DNA of 64,000 nt from Nodosilinea sp. FACHB-131 (GCF_014695395.1 NZ_JACJOF010000012.1:186001-250000), one strand, 5' to 3'. Shown: positions 23,257 through 31,669, counted from the first letter of the stretch. Program-made: numbers and translations. Notes: generated by a model not told the origin, from the sequence alone.

Positions 23257-24729
23257 TTAAATGGGCAGGCTGATGGTGAATACGCAGCCCTGACCGGGCT
23301 GCGATCGCAGACTCACCTGCCCCGCCATCGCCTCCACCATCGATCTCACCAGGGTCAGCCCCAGCCCGCTGCCGCCGGTGCTGCGAGAGCGGCTCTCATC
23401 TACCCGATAAAAGGGGTCAAACACTGCATCCTGGCACTCTACCGGAATGCCCGGCCCCTGGTCGTGCACCTGCACCATGGCCCAACCCTGGCGGGTTAGC
23501 AGCTTTACCTGAACGGGCTGGGGGGGAGGCGAGTAGCGCAGGGCGTTGTCAATCAGCTCAACTAGTACGCTGCGCAGCTTGGGGCGATCGGCCTTTACCA
23601 TCGGCGCGGGCGATTGGGCATCGAGCACAATCCGAGAGGCCGCATCCGCAGTGGGGAGATGGTCGCCCTCCGCCATGGCGATCGCCTCCTTCACCACCTC
23701 CTTTAGATCCACCGGTTCGAGTTTGAGCGCCAGCTGGCCATTATCAATACGGGCCAAATCCAGGAGTTCGGTGAGCAAATGCACCGTCCGATTGGTTTCG
23801 ACCGCTGCAACCTCTAGCCCTTGCCGCTGGGGCGGTGTCAGGTTGCTGCCCCGGCGCAGGGTGCTTTCCAAATAGCCCTGCACGAGCGACAGGGGCGTAC
23901 GCAGCTCGTGGGAGATGTCGTTGGCAAAGCGCTTTTGCTGCGCCCATGCCTGTGCCAGCCGGGCCAGCATCAGATTGTAGCTGCGGGCCAGTTCTTGCAC
24001 CTCGGTCGGGGCAGCTCGCAGGTTGAGCTGGTGATCGTTGAGGGTTTCAGCGGTAACCTGGCTGGCCAGGTGGTTGAGTCTGCGAATCGGCCTCAGGGTG
24101 CGGCGAATATAAACAGCGCAAGCCGCTGCCAGCAGGGTCACCATCCCCAGACCCGTTAGCCACAGCATTTGAATCAGCTGCTGCAACCCCTGGTACTCAG
24201 CTGTGATGTCGTTGGCAATGTGCAGAATGGCATTAGGCAGCCCAGCGATGCGCAGGGGCTCGACACAGATCACAAACAGCCAGGCCTGAATGGGCCTGAT
24301 TTCAACTCCTTCGTCCAGCTCAATGCGCAATAGATCGGCAGCAACCCCAGAGGTCTGCCACGACCCCATGTTTAAGGTTTCCGACTGGGCCAGCAGGTCG
24401 CCCTGGGCTGTCGTTACCCACATTCCCAGGTCGCCCGTGGTGCGATGGTCTATCACCCGATGCAGCGCCTCATCAGCGGGCATTATGGCGTTGTAGTAGC
24501 GCACATCTTCGGCAAAGCGATCAGCCACCATCACCACTTGCTGCCGGTAGCTGGCGAGCAAAATCTGCTCTGTGCGCCAGCTCATCCATGTGGTCATGGC
24601 GGCAATGGCGACTAGCGAGGCCAACACCATCCCGGCGGTCAGCCTGGTTTGCAGAGAATTAAGATCTGCCCATGGCCTGAAAGGCCATCGCTGGAAAGAA
24701 TTAATGAGACGGGGCCGGGTGTGCGCCAT
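23257..24729 (-). CDS. Membrane sensor histidine kinase
   Basis: 490 residues. TM1 about 31-49 and TM2 about 188-207 enclose a periplasmic sensor of about 135 residues. A HAMP domain (RRTLRPIRRLNHLASQV), HisKA with phospho-His274 (NDISHELRTPLSLV) and HATPase (LVELIDNALRYSPPP, VHDQGPGIP, GGSGLGLTLVRSMVEAMAGQ) follow. It is the upstream gene of a kinase-regulator pair. ManS-like sensing is one possibility given the regulator type, but no metal motif is clear. Confidence 0.92.
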   Translation of the reverse strand: MAHTRPRLINSFQRWPFRPWADLNSLQTRLTAGMVLASLVAIAAMTTWMSWRTEQILLASYRQQVVMVADRFAEDVRYYNAIMPADEALHRVIDHRTTGDLGMWVTTAQGDLLAQSETLNMGSWQTSGVAADLLRIELDEGVEIRPIQAWLFVICVEPLRIAGLPNAILHIANDITAEYQGLQQLIQMLWLTGLGMVTLLAAACAVYIRRTLRPIRRLNHLASQVTAETLNDHQLNLRAAPTEVQELARSYNLMLARLAQAWAQQKRFANDISHELRTPLSLVQGYLESTLRRGSNLTPPQRQGLEVAAVETNRTVHLLTELLDLARIDNGQLALKLEPVDLKEVVKEAIAMAEGDHLPTADAASRIVLDAQSPAPMVKADRPKLRSVLVELIDNALRYSPPPQPVQVKLLTRQGWAMVQVHDQGPGIPVECQDAVFDPFYRVDESRSRSTGGSGLGLTLVRSMVEAMAGQVSLRSQPGQGCVFTISLPI

Positions 24730-25060
24730 TCAAAGACAAAGCCAAAACGATCTAATCAAGGAAGCCCCTACCGTTGGAGAGCCACCCCCTGAACTTAACA
24801 ACCTCGGCTGAGAAATTGCTGATTAAAGGCTAAAAAATTGTCAATCAAGCCAGCTTTGGTGCGAGGGCAAACGCATACTCGCGCTGAGAATATTAAGACT
24901 CATTTCTCAAAAGGTGAGTCATGTGTCCTGGCCAGCCCATGTCGCCGTTAATCGCTGGAGCCAGCCACAGTCCTCACAGCAGCCTTTCAAACAATTGGGG
25001 TAAAGCTGGGGTAACGAGTTCCCGAAATCGCTAACATCCTTGCTATAACTGTGTTGAACA

Positions 25061-25107
25061 ACCGCCTTCTCAGCGGCAGGTCGTGGGTTCGAATGCCACC
25101 AGCCCTG
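25061..25107 (+). pseudogene. 3' half of a tRNA-Arg (TCT), fragment
   Basis: The anticodon loop CTTCTCA (TCT at 25068-25070), variable region, T arm and 3' acceptor strand CAGCCCT are present and match the 3' half of tRNA-Arg(CCT) at 2350-2396 at all but five positions. The 5' half is not recognisable: no strand upstream pairs with the acceptor. The closing pairs of the anticodon stem (A-C) and the T stem (G-G) are mismatched. Such 3' fragments are typical scars of integrative elements. Confidence 0.75.
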
Positions 25108-25298
25108 TTTTTACTCCGACTTTTGAATAGAATTTTTGTTCGCAAATGCGGCGTTTTGGTGAAATGTAGTGAAGCTGTATGACCAGCGCTGCGCGTTTTG
25201 CAAAGTGCGGGTGGTGGGGTGGAATGGGGTGAATATGGTGGATGGGGCACCTAGTCAACCGTTCTCTGGTTCCGGGATGACCGCTTCGTCAATGGCCT

Positions 25299-25328
25299 AG
25301 GGTGGATGGTGGGCACTGCCCACCCTAC
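25299..25328. repeat. REP-like palindrome copy A
   Basis: Core GGTGGGCACTGCCCACC (25308-25324) with AGGGTGG to its left and ACCCTAC to its right. Confidence 0.85.
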
Positions 25329-25586
25329 GTTTGCTTGTTTAGCTTCCCGCTTGAGCAGATTGAACGAAAATCTCGTTCATGAGGAGGCCGATGCTAGGTG
25401 TGTCGCAATTTCTAGCTCACCTCCCCACCCCTGACCTTGTCAATCTCCCTCCAGCCCTACCTTTATGCTTTCCTCATTTAATTTTTTTCTCTGTACTTTG
25501 AAGGCAGCTATCTATGTCGTGATAATTCGCATCATGTTACGCTATTTATCTAACTAGGATTTCCTTGATAAATAGTCTCTTGCGCT

Positions 25587-26672
25587 ATGCTTAAAATAAG
25601 AAAAGCTACTTCTTTGACATTATTATTTCTTCTTTCGGGATGCCATATCCTCCCATTAACCATCACGCTATCTACCACCAAAACTTCTATTTCCTCAGAC
25701 ATACCTGCCTCGACTATGCCTTGTGTTCAGGCTCAGAGTTCTGAACAATCGGAATTATTGACCAGGGAAAGTATTTACTCACAAGTAGAAACTGCTTTAT
25801 CGTCTAGTGACTTTGAAAAATTAGAAAGTTATTATAGTCTATACAGACAAAGAACAAGTCGAACACCGAACGGTCGATGGAAACTCCAGCTTTTCTATGA
25901 CGGACTTTTTCCCGCTGATTACAATCATGAGAAAGATTGGACAAGCTTTGAAGCAAAGTTGTTGCAATGGATCAAAAAATACCCCAAATCGCCTGCTGCA
26001 CATATTGCATATAGCTCATTTCTCATAAACCGCGCTTGGTATTTTAGAGGAGAAGGATATGCTAATGAGGTTCCTCCAGAAGCATGGGAGCCTTTTTATG
26101 AAAATGTTGAATTGGCTAGAGTAAGCCTAGAAGAGAGTAAGGAGTTTGCTAGTAGCGATCCCGAGTGGTATGTCCGAATGCTAACTGTAGCTAGATTGCA
26201 AGGCTGGAATCAACCAGAAGTCAATAAGCTTCTAAAGGACGCTGTATCCAAAGAACCCTACTATCAGGAAACTTACCAAACGGCCTTCGAGTATTTGTTG
26301 CCTAAGTGGAGTGGCAGTTTTAGCGAGGCCGCTGACTTTGCGGATGATGCAGCCACTATAACCAGTAAGTGCGAAGGAAGAGGGATGTATGCTCGTATTT
26401 ATTGGAGAGCCATTAACTTGCATCCCGAGTTTGAAGAGAACCCGTTTGGTTCAAAGATAAGTTGGGAGAAAATGAAGGCGGGTTTTGAGGACATCATCGC
26501 TCTTTATCCAGATGCGTGGAACATAAATAACTACGCTAGATTTGCTTGCTTAGCCGAAGACAAGGAAACAACAAGAACATTGCTTGCCCGGATAGGCGAT
26601 AAACCTATATTAGAGGCTTGGCCAGAGCAACCCACTTTTTCTGATTGCCAAAAATGGGTTTCTGAACCATAA
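25587..26672 (+). CDS. DUF4034-like lipoprotein
   Basis: 361 residues. A lipobox LLSGC (Cys19) follows a short signal. From about residue 60 the pattern FEKLESYYSLYRQRTSRTPNGRWK, then SPAAHIAYSSFLINRAW..RGEGYA, ASSDPEWYVRMLTVARLQGW and YYQETYQTAFEYLLPKWSG fits my recollection of DUF4034 proteins, helical repeats of unknown role. Base composition is clearly AT-richer than the neighbours and HIP1 octamers are absent, which argues for recent acquisition. It sits between a tRNA fragment and a transposase remnant. Confidence 0.75.
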   Translation: MLKIRKATSLTLLFLLSGCHILPLTITLSTTKTSISSDIPASTMPCVQAQSSEQSELLTRESIYSQVETALSSSDFEKLESYYSLYRQRTSRTPNGRWKLQLFYDGLFPADYNHEKDWTSFEAKLLQWIKKYPKSPAAHIAYSSFLINRAWYFRGEGYANEVPPEAWEPFYENVELARVSLEESKEFASSDPEWYVRMLTVARLQGWNQPEVNKLLKDAVSKEPYYQETYQTAFEYLLPKWSGSFSEAADFADDAATITSKCEGRGMYARIYWRAINLHPEFEENPFGSKISWEKMKAGFEDIIALYPDAWNINNYARFACLAEDKETTRTLLARIGDKPILEAWPEQPTFSDCQKWVSEP

Positions 26673-26715
26673 ATTTCTGTATAGATCACTTAACAAGTTT
26701 TTTATGTTGAAGCAA

Positions 26716-26736
26716 GTAGGGTGGGCACTGCCCACC
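26716..26736. repeat. REP-like palindrome copy B
   Basis: GTAG followed by GGTGGGCACTGCCCACC. It lies on the 3' side of the transposase remnant. Confidence 0.85.
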
Positions 26737-26814
26737 ACGCAACCCTTACTTCCTCACATCCAACCCCTCCATCACAAAATCCGCATCCCCACATCCCCAA
26801 TCCTCCCCATATAT

Positions 26815-27081
26815 TCACTCCCGCACAAACCGCCGAAAACTCGAAAACTCCCACTCGTGCGGGCACCGCACCAACCCACGCTTTACTGGGTTGTAATGTA
26901 AATAATTCAAATGCCCAACCCAATCTGCCTCATCGCGGATTTGGTGCTCCCAAAAACGCCGCTGCCACATATCGCTTTCTCGTCGCCGTTGCCGCGATAA
27001 GCAAACATCTTGGGGCAGTGCATTGTTCTCTCGCAGCGATCGCGTTAACAACATCTTCAACCGCCCCCAATATTCGGGCAT
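26815..27081 (-). pseudogene. REP-associated tyrosine transposase (RAYT), N-terminally truncated
   Basis: 88 codons matching only the C-terminal third of IS200-like RAYT proteins: RQRRRESDMWQRRFWEHQIRDE, then YLHYNPVKRGLV and the closing HEWEFSSFRRFV. The HUH histidine motif and its surrounding domain, which should precede it, are absent upstream in all frames. The catalytic Tyr region alone cannot work. REP-like palindromes lie at both sides (26716-26736 and 27159-27180), as expected for a RAYT with its REP pair. Confidence 0.88.
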
Positions 27082-27127
27082 GGGGATGCAAAGAAAGGAA
27101 CGGGTTTAGGGTCTCCGCATGGTGGAT

Positions 27128-27180
27128 AGTGGGCAGTGCCCTAGTTGCGGTAGTTAATGGTGGGCAATGCCCACCCTACA
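27128..27180. repeat. REP-like palindromes copy C (one degenerate, one intact)
   Basis: GTGGGCAGTGCCC (27128-27142 region) and the intact GGTGGGCAATGCCCACC (27159-27175) followed by CTACA. They flank the transposase remnant on its 5' side. Confidence 0.85.
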
Positions 27181-27203
27181 GATCTAAAGGTCTTTTTCAG
27201 CAG

Positions 27204-27431
27204 TCAAATTTCGTCGCCTAGATAAAGCTTGACGAAAACTTCAGCCGCTTCAGGGTTCATAGACTTTAGTGCTCTAACAAGCTCAACTACTGTCTCAGCC
27301 GATGGATCGCGCTTCTCATTTGCCCATCGGTAGACATTGTTGCGTTCAACATCCAGCACGGCAGCAAGGCTGTACTGGCTGATGTTGTAAGTCTCAAGCA
27401 CCTGCTTGAGAGCGGCTCCTGCTTTTCCCAT
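27204..27431 (-). CDS. XRE-family helix-turn-helix protein
   Basis: 75 residues, essentially one HTH_3 domain: LKQVLETYNISQYSLAAVLDVERNNVYRWANEKRDPSAET, with a short C-terminal helix (EVFVKLYLGDEI). It could be the antitoxin half of a toxin-antitoxin pair, but no toxin-like frame lies on either side. A deleted partial copy seems to exist at 30503-30560. It lies immediately next to the transposase remnant. Confidence 0.8.
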   Translation of the reverse strand: MGKAGAALKQVLETYNISQYSLAAVLDVERNNVYRWANEKRDPSAETVVELVRALKSMNPEAAEVFVKLYLGDEI

Positions 27432-27542
27432 GCCCCCATCTTTCCAGAGGATGCAGTTCTCTCTAGCATCTAAAGGGTTGACGCAGTCAGAACTGACGCT
27501 ATAATCTTGGCATCCAATTTGACGCTACTAATGGAGTCATCT

Positions 27543-27848
27543 ATGTCATCCAACCCCACCGCTCGCTACAGTGCCCGCATCCTCACCCCTGAGTCCTCTG
27601 AGCCAGTCCACCTCGAACTCACTCTCAAGCTCCACAGCTACCCCCACCCCGATCGCGAACCCGTCAAAATTCTCGTCATCGGCAGCAAGCGCTCTGTGAG
27701 TTCCATCGTCGTTGCCCTCCACCAGCTCGGCTTTGCCGAAATCTTTGAGTGGACAGACTTTCTTAGCGCTCCCAACAGCGATCGCCCCCTGCAATTTCAA
27801 CCCCACGAGGTGATGAAAGCTTTGGTGAAATACATGCCAAGGGAATAA
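27543..27848 (+). CDS. Conserved-looking small protein of unknown function
   Basis: 101 residues from ATG 27543, chosen because GGAG lies about six bases before it; the frame extends upstream to 27507. It has a compact alpha/beta pattern (YSARILTPESSEPVHLELTL, KILVIGSKRSVSSIVVALHQLGF, then FEWTDFLSAPN). It carries a HIP1 site and typical codon use, so it looks native. No family recognised. Confidence 0.6.
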   Translation: MSSNPTARYSARILTPESSEPVHLELTLKLHSYPHPDREPVKILVIGSKRSVSSIVVALHQLGFAEIFEWTDFLSAPNSDRPLQFQPHEVMKALVKYMPRE

Positions 27849-28055
27849 CTCATTTCCGTGGGCCAGGGGTTGTTCGCGCTACCTGTCCTGCTCTCCGCCC
27901 AGAATCGCTATAGTTAGTTGGGGTGCTGCGGCAGTTTTGCCTGCTGTTCTACCGGATTCTCTAGAGGTCGCCTACCCTAGCCCCTGCTCCAGGGATGTAG
28001 TCGTAATTTAGGGAAACCGTATGAGCTGTCGTCCTATCCTTGAGTAGATTCTGCG

Positions 28056-28460
28056 ATGCGATATTGGTTAGTTTTAGCCCTCACCCTGAGTGTGGTGAGC
28101 CTCTCCCCAACTAGCACCCCTGCCCAATCTCCCGCTGCCCCCGCCAGCCCCCAGCCCCAGAGCGAAATAGACCGACTCTTCCTAACGCGAGGCAGAAACA
28201 TAGCCCGCGCTGCCGCCGAGACCGTCAATGGGGGGTTGGGGAATTACATGGCCGAGCCCGCCATGCATGGCCCCACGGCAAATGCCCCCGTGGTAGTCAA
28301 CGAGGATGGTTCCCTACGATTTACCTTCAAAGGCTTTCGCCCCGAAGACAGAGATATCAACGGCAACCCCACCTTCTCCTTTGAAACGGAAGTGCTGATA
28401 AACCCCGACCGGACCTTTCAAATCCTCTATAACGGTCCCATTCGCCCGGTTAGCCCTTAA
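28056..28460 (+). CDS. Small exported protein of unknown function
   Basis: 134 residues with a signal peptide (RYWLVLALTLSVVSLS, cleavage near TPAQS), a Pro/Ala linker and a C-terminal part of about 95 residues with the strand pattern GSLRFTFKGFRPEDRD and FSFETEVLINPDRTFQILY. No Cys and no known motif. It lies alone between the accessory region and the ABC-2 exporter. Confidence 0.6.
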   Translation: MRYWLVLALTLSVVSLSPTSTPAQSPAAPASPQPQSEIDRLFLTRGRNIARAAAETVNGGLGNYMAEPAMHGPTANAPVVVNEDGSLRFTFKGFRPEDRDINGNPTFSFETEVLINPDRTFQILYNGPIRPVSP

Positions 28461-28561
28461 ACGCTTTGTAGGGGCATTGCATGCGATGCCCCTACGGCGC
28501 ATGGGGAATGAACTAGGGTTGTCCGATTCAGATTTGGTCTAGTACCCACTCAGGGGAAGCT

Positions 28562-28614
28562 GTAGGGTGGGCACTGCCCACCATTTGGGAAACTATTTCT
28601 CAGAAGTCGGCTTA
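28562..28614 (-). repeat. REP-like element copy D, includes the stop codon of the permease gene
   Basis: The palindrome GGTGGGCACTGCCCACC (28566-28582) and about 30 following bases closely match the element at 50251-50303. The shared part ends in the TTA that is the TAA stop of each neighbouring minus-strand gene. Confidence 0.8.
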
Positions 28615-29385
28615 ATACCCGCTCAGCGACCCCCGCTGCTTGGCAGTAGCTTCGGCCCAGCGAAACACGAACAGCCCAATGACAAAATAGACCATCCCGT
28701 TTAGCAAAGCCAGACCGTAGGTAGCCCAGTCCAACCCCACGCCTCGGGCCATCAGATCGCGCAATAGGCCAGTACTGGGCAGCATGGGCAACAGGAACCG
28801 CAGATACTGCATCAGGCCGGTAGACTCCTCCAGGGGAGCCGCCAGCAAAAACAGCAGCAGGAACTGAAAAATTCCCAAGATTTGCTGCACTCGCTTAAAC
28901 ACCAGCGCCACCGCCCCCAGCAAAAAGGCCAGACCGTACCCAGCCATTAGCAGCGAAGCCAGCGGCAGCAGCAGGATGGGGGGAAAGGCCAGGCGACTGC
29001 CCGAGAGCCCCATCAGGAGCAGCAACACGACAACCAAAATGAGCAACCGCAGGGCCAGACTGGCAAAAGCTCTGGCCAAAAATACTCGCGGTGCCCCATA
29101 GGGGGAGAGAAAGACCTGCTCCAGGGTGCCGGTTTCGGCTTCGATCTGCAGATTGATAGCAATGTCATTGTTGACGGAAATAATCAGGGTCCACATGGCA
29201 TAGCCGAGGACCACCGAATCAAGGCGATCGCCAAAGGCAAACCCTGGCCCAGCAATATATTGGGCACTGCTGAACAGACCATAGAAGACAGCCAGGATGA
29301 TGACGATCCCAGAGATCACCTCCGTGGGGTAGCGGATGAATTGAATCCAGGTGCGCTTGAGTTCGGCGTACAGCAGGTCGATCAT
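28612..29385 (-). CDS. ABC-2 type transporter permease
   Basis: 257 residues with six hydrophobic segments in the ABC-2 layout, a cytosolic N-terminal amphipathic helix (DLLYAELKRTWIQFIRYP), and the conserved TGTLEQVFLSPYG segment between helices 2 and 3. It overlaps the ATPase gene by four bases (ATGA). Together they form an exporter of the drug/lipid/polysaccharide type; the substrate is not readable. Confidence 0.9.
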   Translation of the reverse strand: MIDLLYAELKRTWIQFIRYPTEVISGIVIILAVFYGLFSSAQYIAGPGFAFGDRLDSVVLGYAMWTLIISVNNDIAINLQIEAETGTLEQVFLSPYGAPRVFLARAFASLALRLLILVVVLLLLMGLSGSRLAFPPILLLPLASLLMAGYGLAFLLGAVALVFKRVQQILGIFQFLLLFLLAAPLEESTGLMQYLRFLLPMLPSTGLLRDLMARGVGLDWATYGLALLNGMVYFVIGLFVFRWAEATAKQRGSLSGY

Positions 29386-30365
29386 AGAGAAGCATCCGGT
29401 TGGTCTTTGACCAGTTTGAGAAACACCTGGGTGAGGTCGGCGCGATCGCGCTGCACCGCCACCAGCGGCACAGGGCTCAGCGCCCTCAGCAGCGCATAGA
29501 GATTCTCTGAAGTGCCAGCATAGGTAATCTGCGTCCCCTGCACCGTCGCCCCTAGCTGAGTCACCGTGTGGATCTGCTGGGGAGACAGCTCGCCTTCCAC
29601 CTCCAGGTGATAGGTGGAACTAGAAAATTCTTTTAGTAATGCTTCGGTAGACTGCTCGGCAATGATGCGTCCCCGACGAATGATGGCTACCCGGTCGGAG
29701 AGTTCTTCGGCCACATCGAGCTGGTGGGTCGTCAACAGCACGGCTCGACCTTCCTGAGCGATCTGGCGCACCAGGGCTTTGACCATTTCGCTGGCCTCCA
29801 CGTCCAGCCCCAGGGTGGGTTCATCCAGCAGCAGCAGTTTGGGATTGTGGATCAGGGCGACGGCGATCGCCACCTTTTGCTGCATCCCGCGCGAGAGCTT
29901 TTGCACCGGGGTCTGGCGCTTTTCCTCCAGCCCAAACCGAGACAGCAGTTCCAACCCTCGGCGATGGGCCACCTTGCGAGGCACCTGCCGCAGGACGCCG
30001 AAATATTCCAAATTTTCTTCCGGTGTCAGACGCCAATACAAATTACGGTTGCCCTCCAGCACTGCCCCAATGTGGCGCAGGGCTCGGGGCTGGCGGTGGG
30101 GGTCTTCTCCCACCACGGTAACCAGCCCGTGGGTAGGACGCACCAGGCCCGCAATCATCTTGATGGTGGTGGTCTTGCCGGCACCGTTGGGTCCTAAAAA
30201 GGCCAGCACCTCTCCCTGGTGCAGGGTTAAGGAGACGTGCTTCACCGCTTCAAACCGCTGTTTGCCCCGCCCATACACTTTGGAGAGATCGCGGGTATCC
30301 AGCACAATGGAGCCCGGTGAGGAATTTTCTGCCCAACCATCGGTTGGACGATGAGCAAGTTGCAC
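29382..30365 (-). CDS. ABC transporter ATP-binding protein (drug/lipid exporter type)
   Basis: 327 residues. Walker A GPNGAGKTTTIK, signature LSRGMQQKVAIAVAL, Walker B LLLLDEPTLGLD and an H-loop TTHQLDVAE. The C-terminal extension of about 90 residues (TYHLEVEGELSPQQIHTVTQLG) is of the DrrA/NatA group. It drives the ABC-2 permease encoded immediately downstream. Confidence 0.92.
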   Translation of the reverse strand: MQLAHRPTDGWAENSSPGSIVLDTRDLSKVYGRGKQRFEAVKHVSLTLHQGEVLAFLGPNGAGKTTTIKMIAGLVRPTHGLVTVVGEDPHRQPRALRHIGAVLEGNRNLYWRLTPEENLEYFGVLRQVPRKVAHRRGLELLSRFGLEEKRQTPVQKLSRGMQQKVAIAVALIHNPKLLLLDEPTLGLDVEASEMVKALVRQIAQEGRAVLLTTHQLDVAEELSDRVAIIRRGRIIAEQSTEALLKEFSSSTYHLEVEGELSPQQIHTVTQLGATVQGTQITYAGTSENLYALLRALSPVPLVAVQRDRADLTQVFLKLVKDQPDASL

Positions 30366-30502
30366 GACAGGATTAAGCTCTCAGCGACAGGTAGAGTCTT
30401 TACTTATCTTAAAGTTTTTTGCCGATTGGTCGGCGTGGTTTGGGTGCATTTGACTCAGCATGGGCTTGGGATGAATCGCTTGCAGTGCTCACCATACGGA
30501 CT

Positions 30503-30560
30503 GGTCAAATTTCGTTGCCAGGCAAGAGACTATCTCTGCCGTCGGATCGCGCTTCTCATT
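30503..30560 (-). pseudogene. Deleted partial copy of the XRE gene at 27204
   Basis: Two blocks match the XRE gene in order: GTCAAATTTCGTTGCC (one mismatch to 27203-27218) and GGATCGCGCTTCTCATT (identical to 27303-27319) with degenerate flanks. The intervening DNA of the gene is missing. No frame survives. Confidence 0.45.
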
Positions 30561-30598
30561 GAGCCAGTGCGGTCGCCTCTTGCCCCTAAAGGCCGATT

Positions 30599-30874
30599 TT
30601 GGGGCCTCGCGTTTCAGTTCTGGTAACCATCCCCGACTACGTTAAGCACCAGATGATCATAGAGACGGGCACAAAAATCCTGTCATATCTCGGCTACACC
30701 ATCACCCACCCCAGCGGGACCTTGTTTGACCGGAGGATGGGCTATGTGGCTACCGACGGCAACCTGGTGCACGTGTTTGTTACTGGAGTCATCAGCGGAT
30801 CTTTCTCGGACGAGGCGGCAGTAGAGGCGTTTGAGCCTCATCGAGAGACCATTATTCAAGGGCTACGGCTATGA
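30599..30874 (+). CDS. Small protein of unknown function, coupled to a membrane protein
   Basis: 91 codons from a TTG, or 73 from ATG 30653, which may be the true start. It contains KILSYLGYTITHPSGTLFDRRMGYVATDGNLVHVFVTG. The last codons overlap the start of the membrane-protein gene (ATGA), so the two are co-translated. No family recognised. Confidence 0.5.
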   Translation: MGPRVSVLVTIPDYVKHQMIIETGTKILSYLGYTITHPSGTLFDRRMGYVATDGNLVHVFVTGVISGSFSDEAAVEAFEPHRETIIQGLRL

Positions 30875-31506
30875 ACGCGTCTAATCGAGCGATCGCCTCC
30901 AGGTCTCAGGCGGCTATATTTCTGCCGGTCTGGGTGCTGGCCAACTTGGTGGGCGGCTTTTTTGTCGGCTTTTTAGAAAATAACGGCCCGCAATTTATAG
31001 CCACCTTAATTTTGACTGGAGCCATTGTGGGGACGATGCAGTGGTTTGTATTGAGGCCCATGGGCGGCTTTCGCTGGTGGCCCCTGGCCAGTACCTTGGG
31101 CTGGATCGTTAGCACCTTGCTGCAATCGCTGATGCAGGGTATTTATAACCCAGTTGCTGATGCCCTCTGGCGCACCTTTGGCCTGTGGGAGGTGTTTTGG
31201 CTGCTGGTAGTAACTGGGCCACTGATGATTTGGGGTATGGCGATCGCCCAAATGCTGATCTTGAGCCGCCGCACCGGGCGCAGTGTTTTAGCCCAAGAGA
31301 ATCGCCAGATATGGGGCTGGCTGGGGGTGAGCCTGCTCGGTAGCGCGGTGAGTGGCGGTGTTAGTGCAGCGGTGTGTGCAGCCCTATGTCAGAGCCTGCC
31401 GCAGACGTTGATGGGTTTGGTCCATGGCTCAGGCTTGGCCGCCTATGGCCTGATCACAGGGCTTTGGTTAGTGGGGTCTTATTCTCCCCTGAAGGAGCAG
31501 GTATAA
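30871..31506 (+). CDS. Multi-pass membrane protein of unknown function
   Basis: 211 residues with about six hydrophobic segments (for example LPVWVLANLVGGFFVGFL, ATLILTGAIVGTMQWFVL, LGVSLLGSAVSGGVSAAVC) and short loops. Repeated Gly-x(3)-Gly patterns suggest tight helix packing. No transporter signature is seen. It is coupled by a 4-base overlap to the small protein upstream. Confidence 0.65.
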   Translation: MNASNRAIASRSQAAIFLPVWVLANLVGGFFVGFLENNGPQFIATLILTGAIVGTMQWFVLRPMGGFRWWPLASTLGWIVSTLLQSLMQGIYNPVADALWRTFGLWEVFWLLVVTGPLMIWGMAIAQMLILSRRTGRSVLAQENRQIWGWLGVSLLGSAVSGGVSAAVCAALCQSLPQTLMGLVHGSGLAAYGLITGLWLVGSYSPLKEQV

Positions 31507-31659
31507 AAGGCTGGGGGCACTCCGCTGGCCACTAACATTCTGCCCGATGTGCTGCAAACCCTCGATCGGCTGTGGGTAGATACCAGCGGTGAACGGTTTA
31601 GTTTCAGCGTGCAGCACGACACTACCCCTATGCGGTGGCTAATGAAGGCTCTAGCCTAG
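31507..31659 (+). pseudogene. GUN4-like domain fragment
   Basis: After the membrane-protein stop the same frame stays open for about 50 codons: PDVLQTLDRLWVDTSGERFS and then FSVQHDTTP. The LDRLWVxxSxxRFxFSVQ pattern is that of the C-terminal end of GUN4 domains. No start codon in a sensible place and no remaining domain, so it is read as a scrap. Confidence 0.4.
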
Positions 31660-31669
31660 AGCGTGCGGT

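Larger units (their letters stand above)
24730..25586. other. Long intergenic stretch with tRNA fragment and repeats
   Basis: 857 bases between a kinase and a lipoprotein gene. It holds a tRNA-Arg 3' fragment (25061-25107), a GTGGGCA palindrome (25308-25324) and G-rich simple sequence at 25207-25250. No protein gene is supported. The AT content rises after 25450. Confidence 0.6.

Noticed and set aside
24987-25250. 87-codon minus-strand frame with RAGGIRTHDLPLRRR
   Set aside because: This is again a translated tRNA arm (the fragment at 25061-25107), not a protein.
25299-27180. CRISPR-like reading of the recurring GTGGGCA palindromes
   Set aside because: Copies are irregularly spaced, occur in unrelated intergenic places over 25 kb and lack unique spacers of constant length; they fit REP elements of a RAYT.
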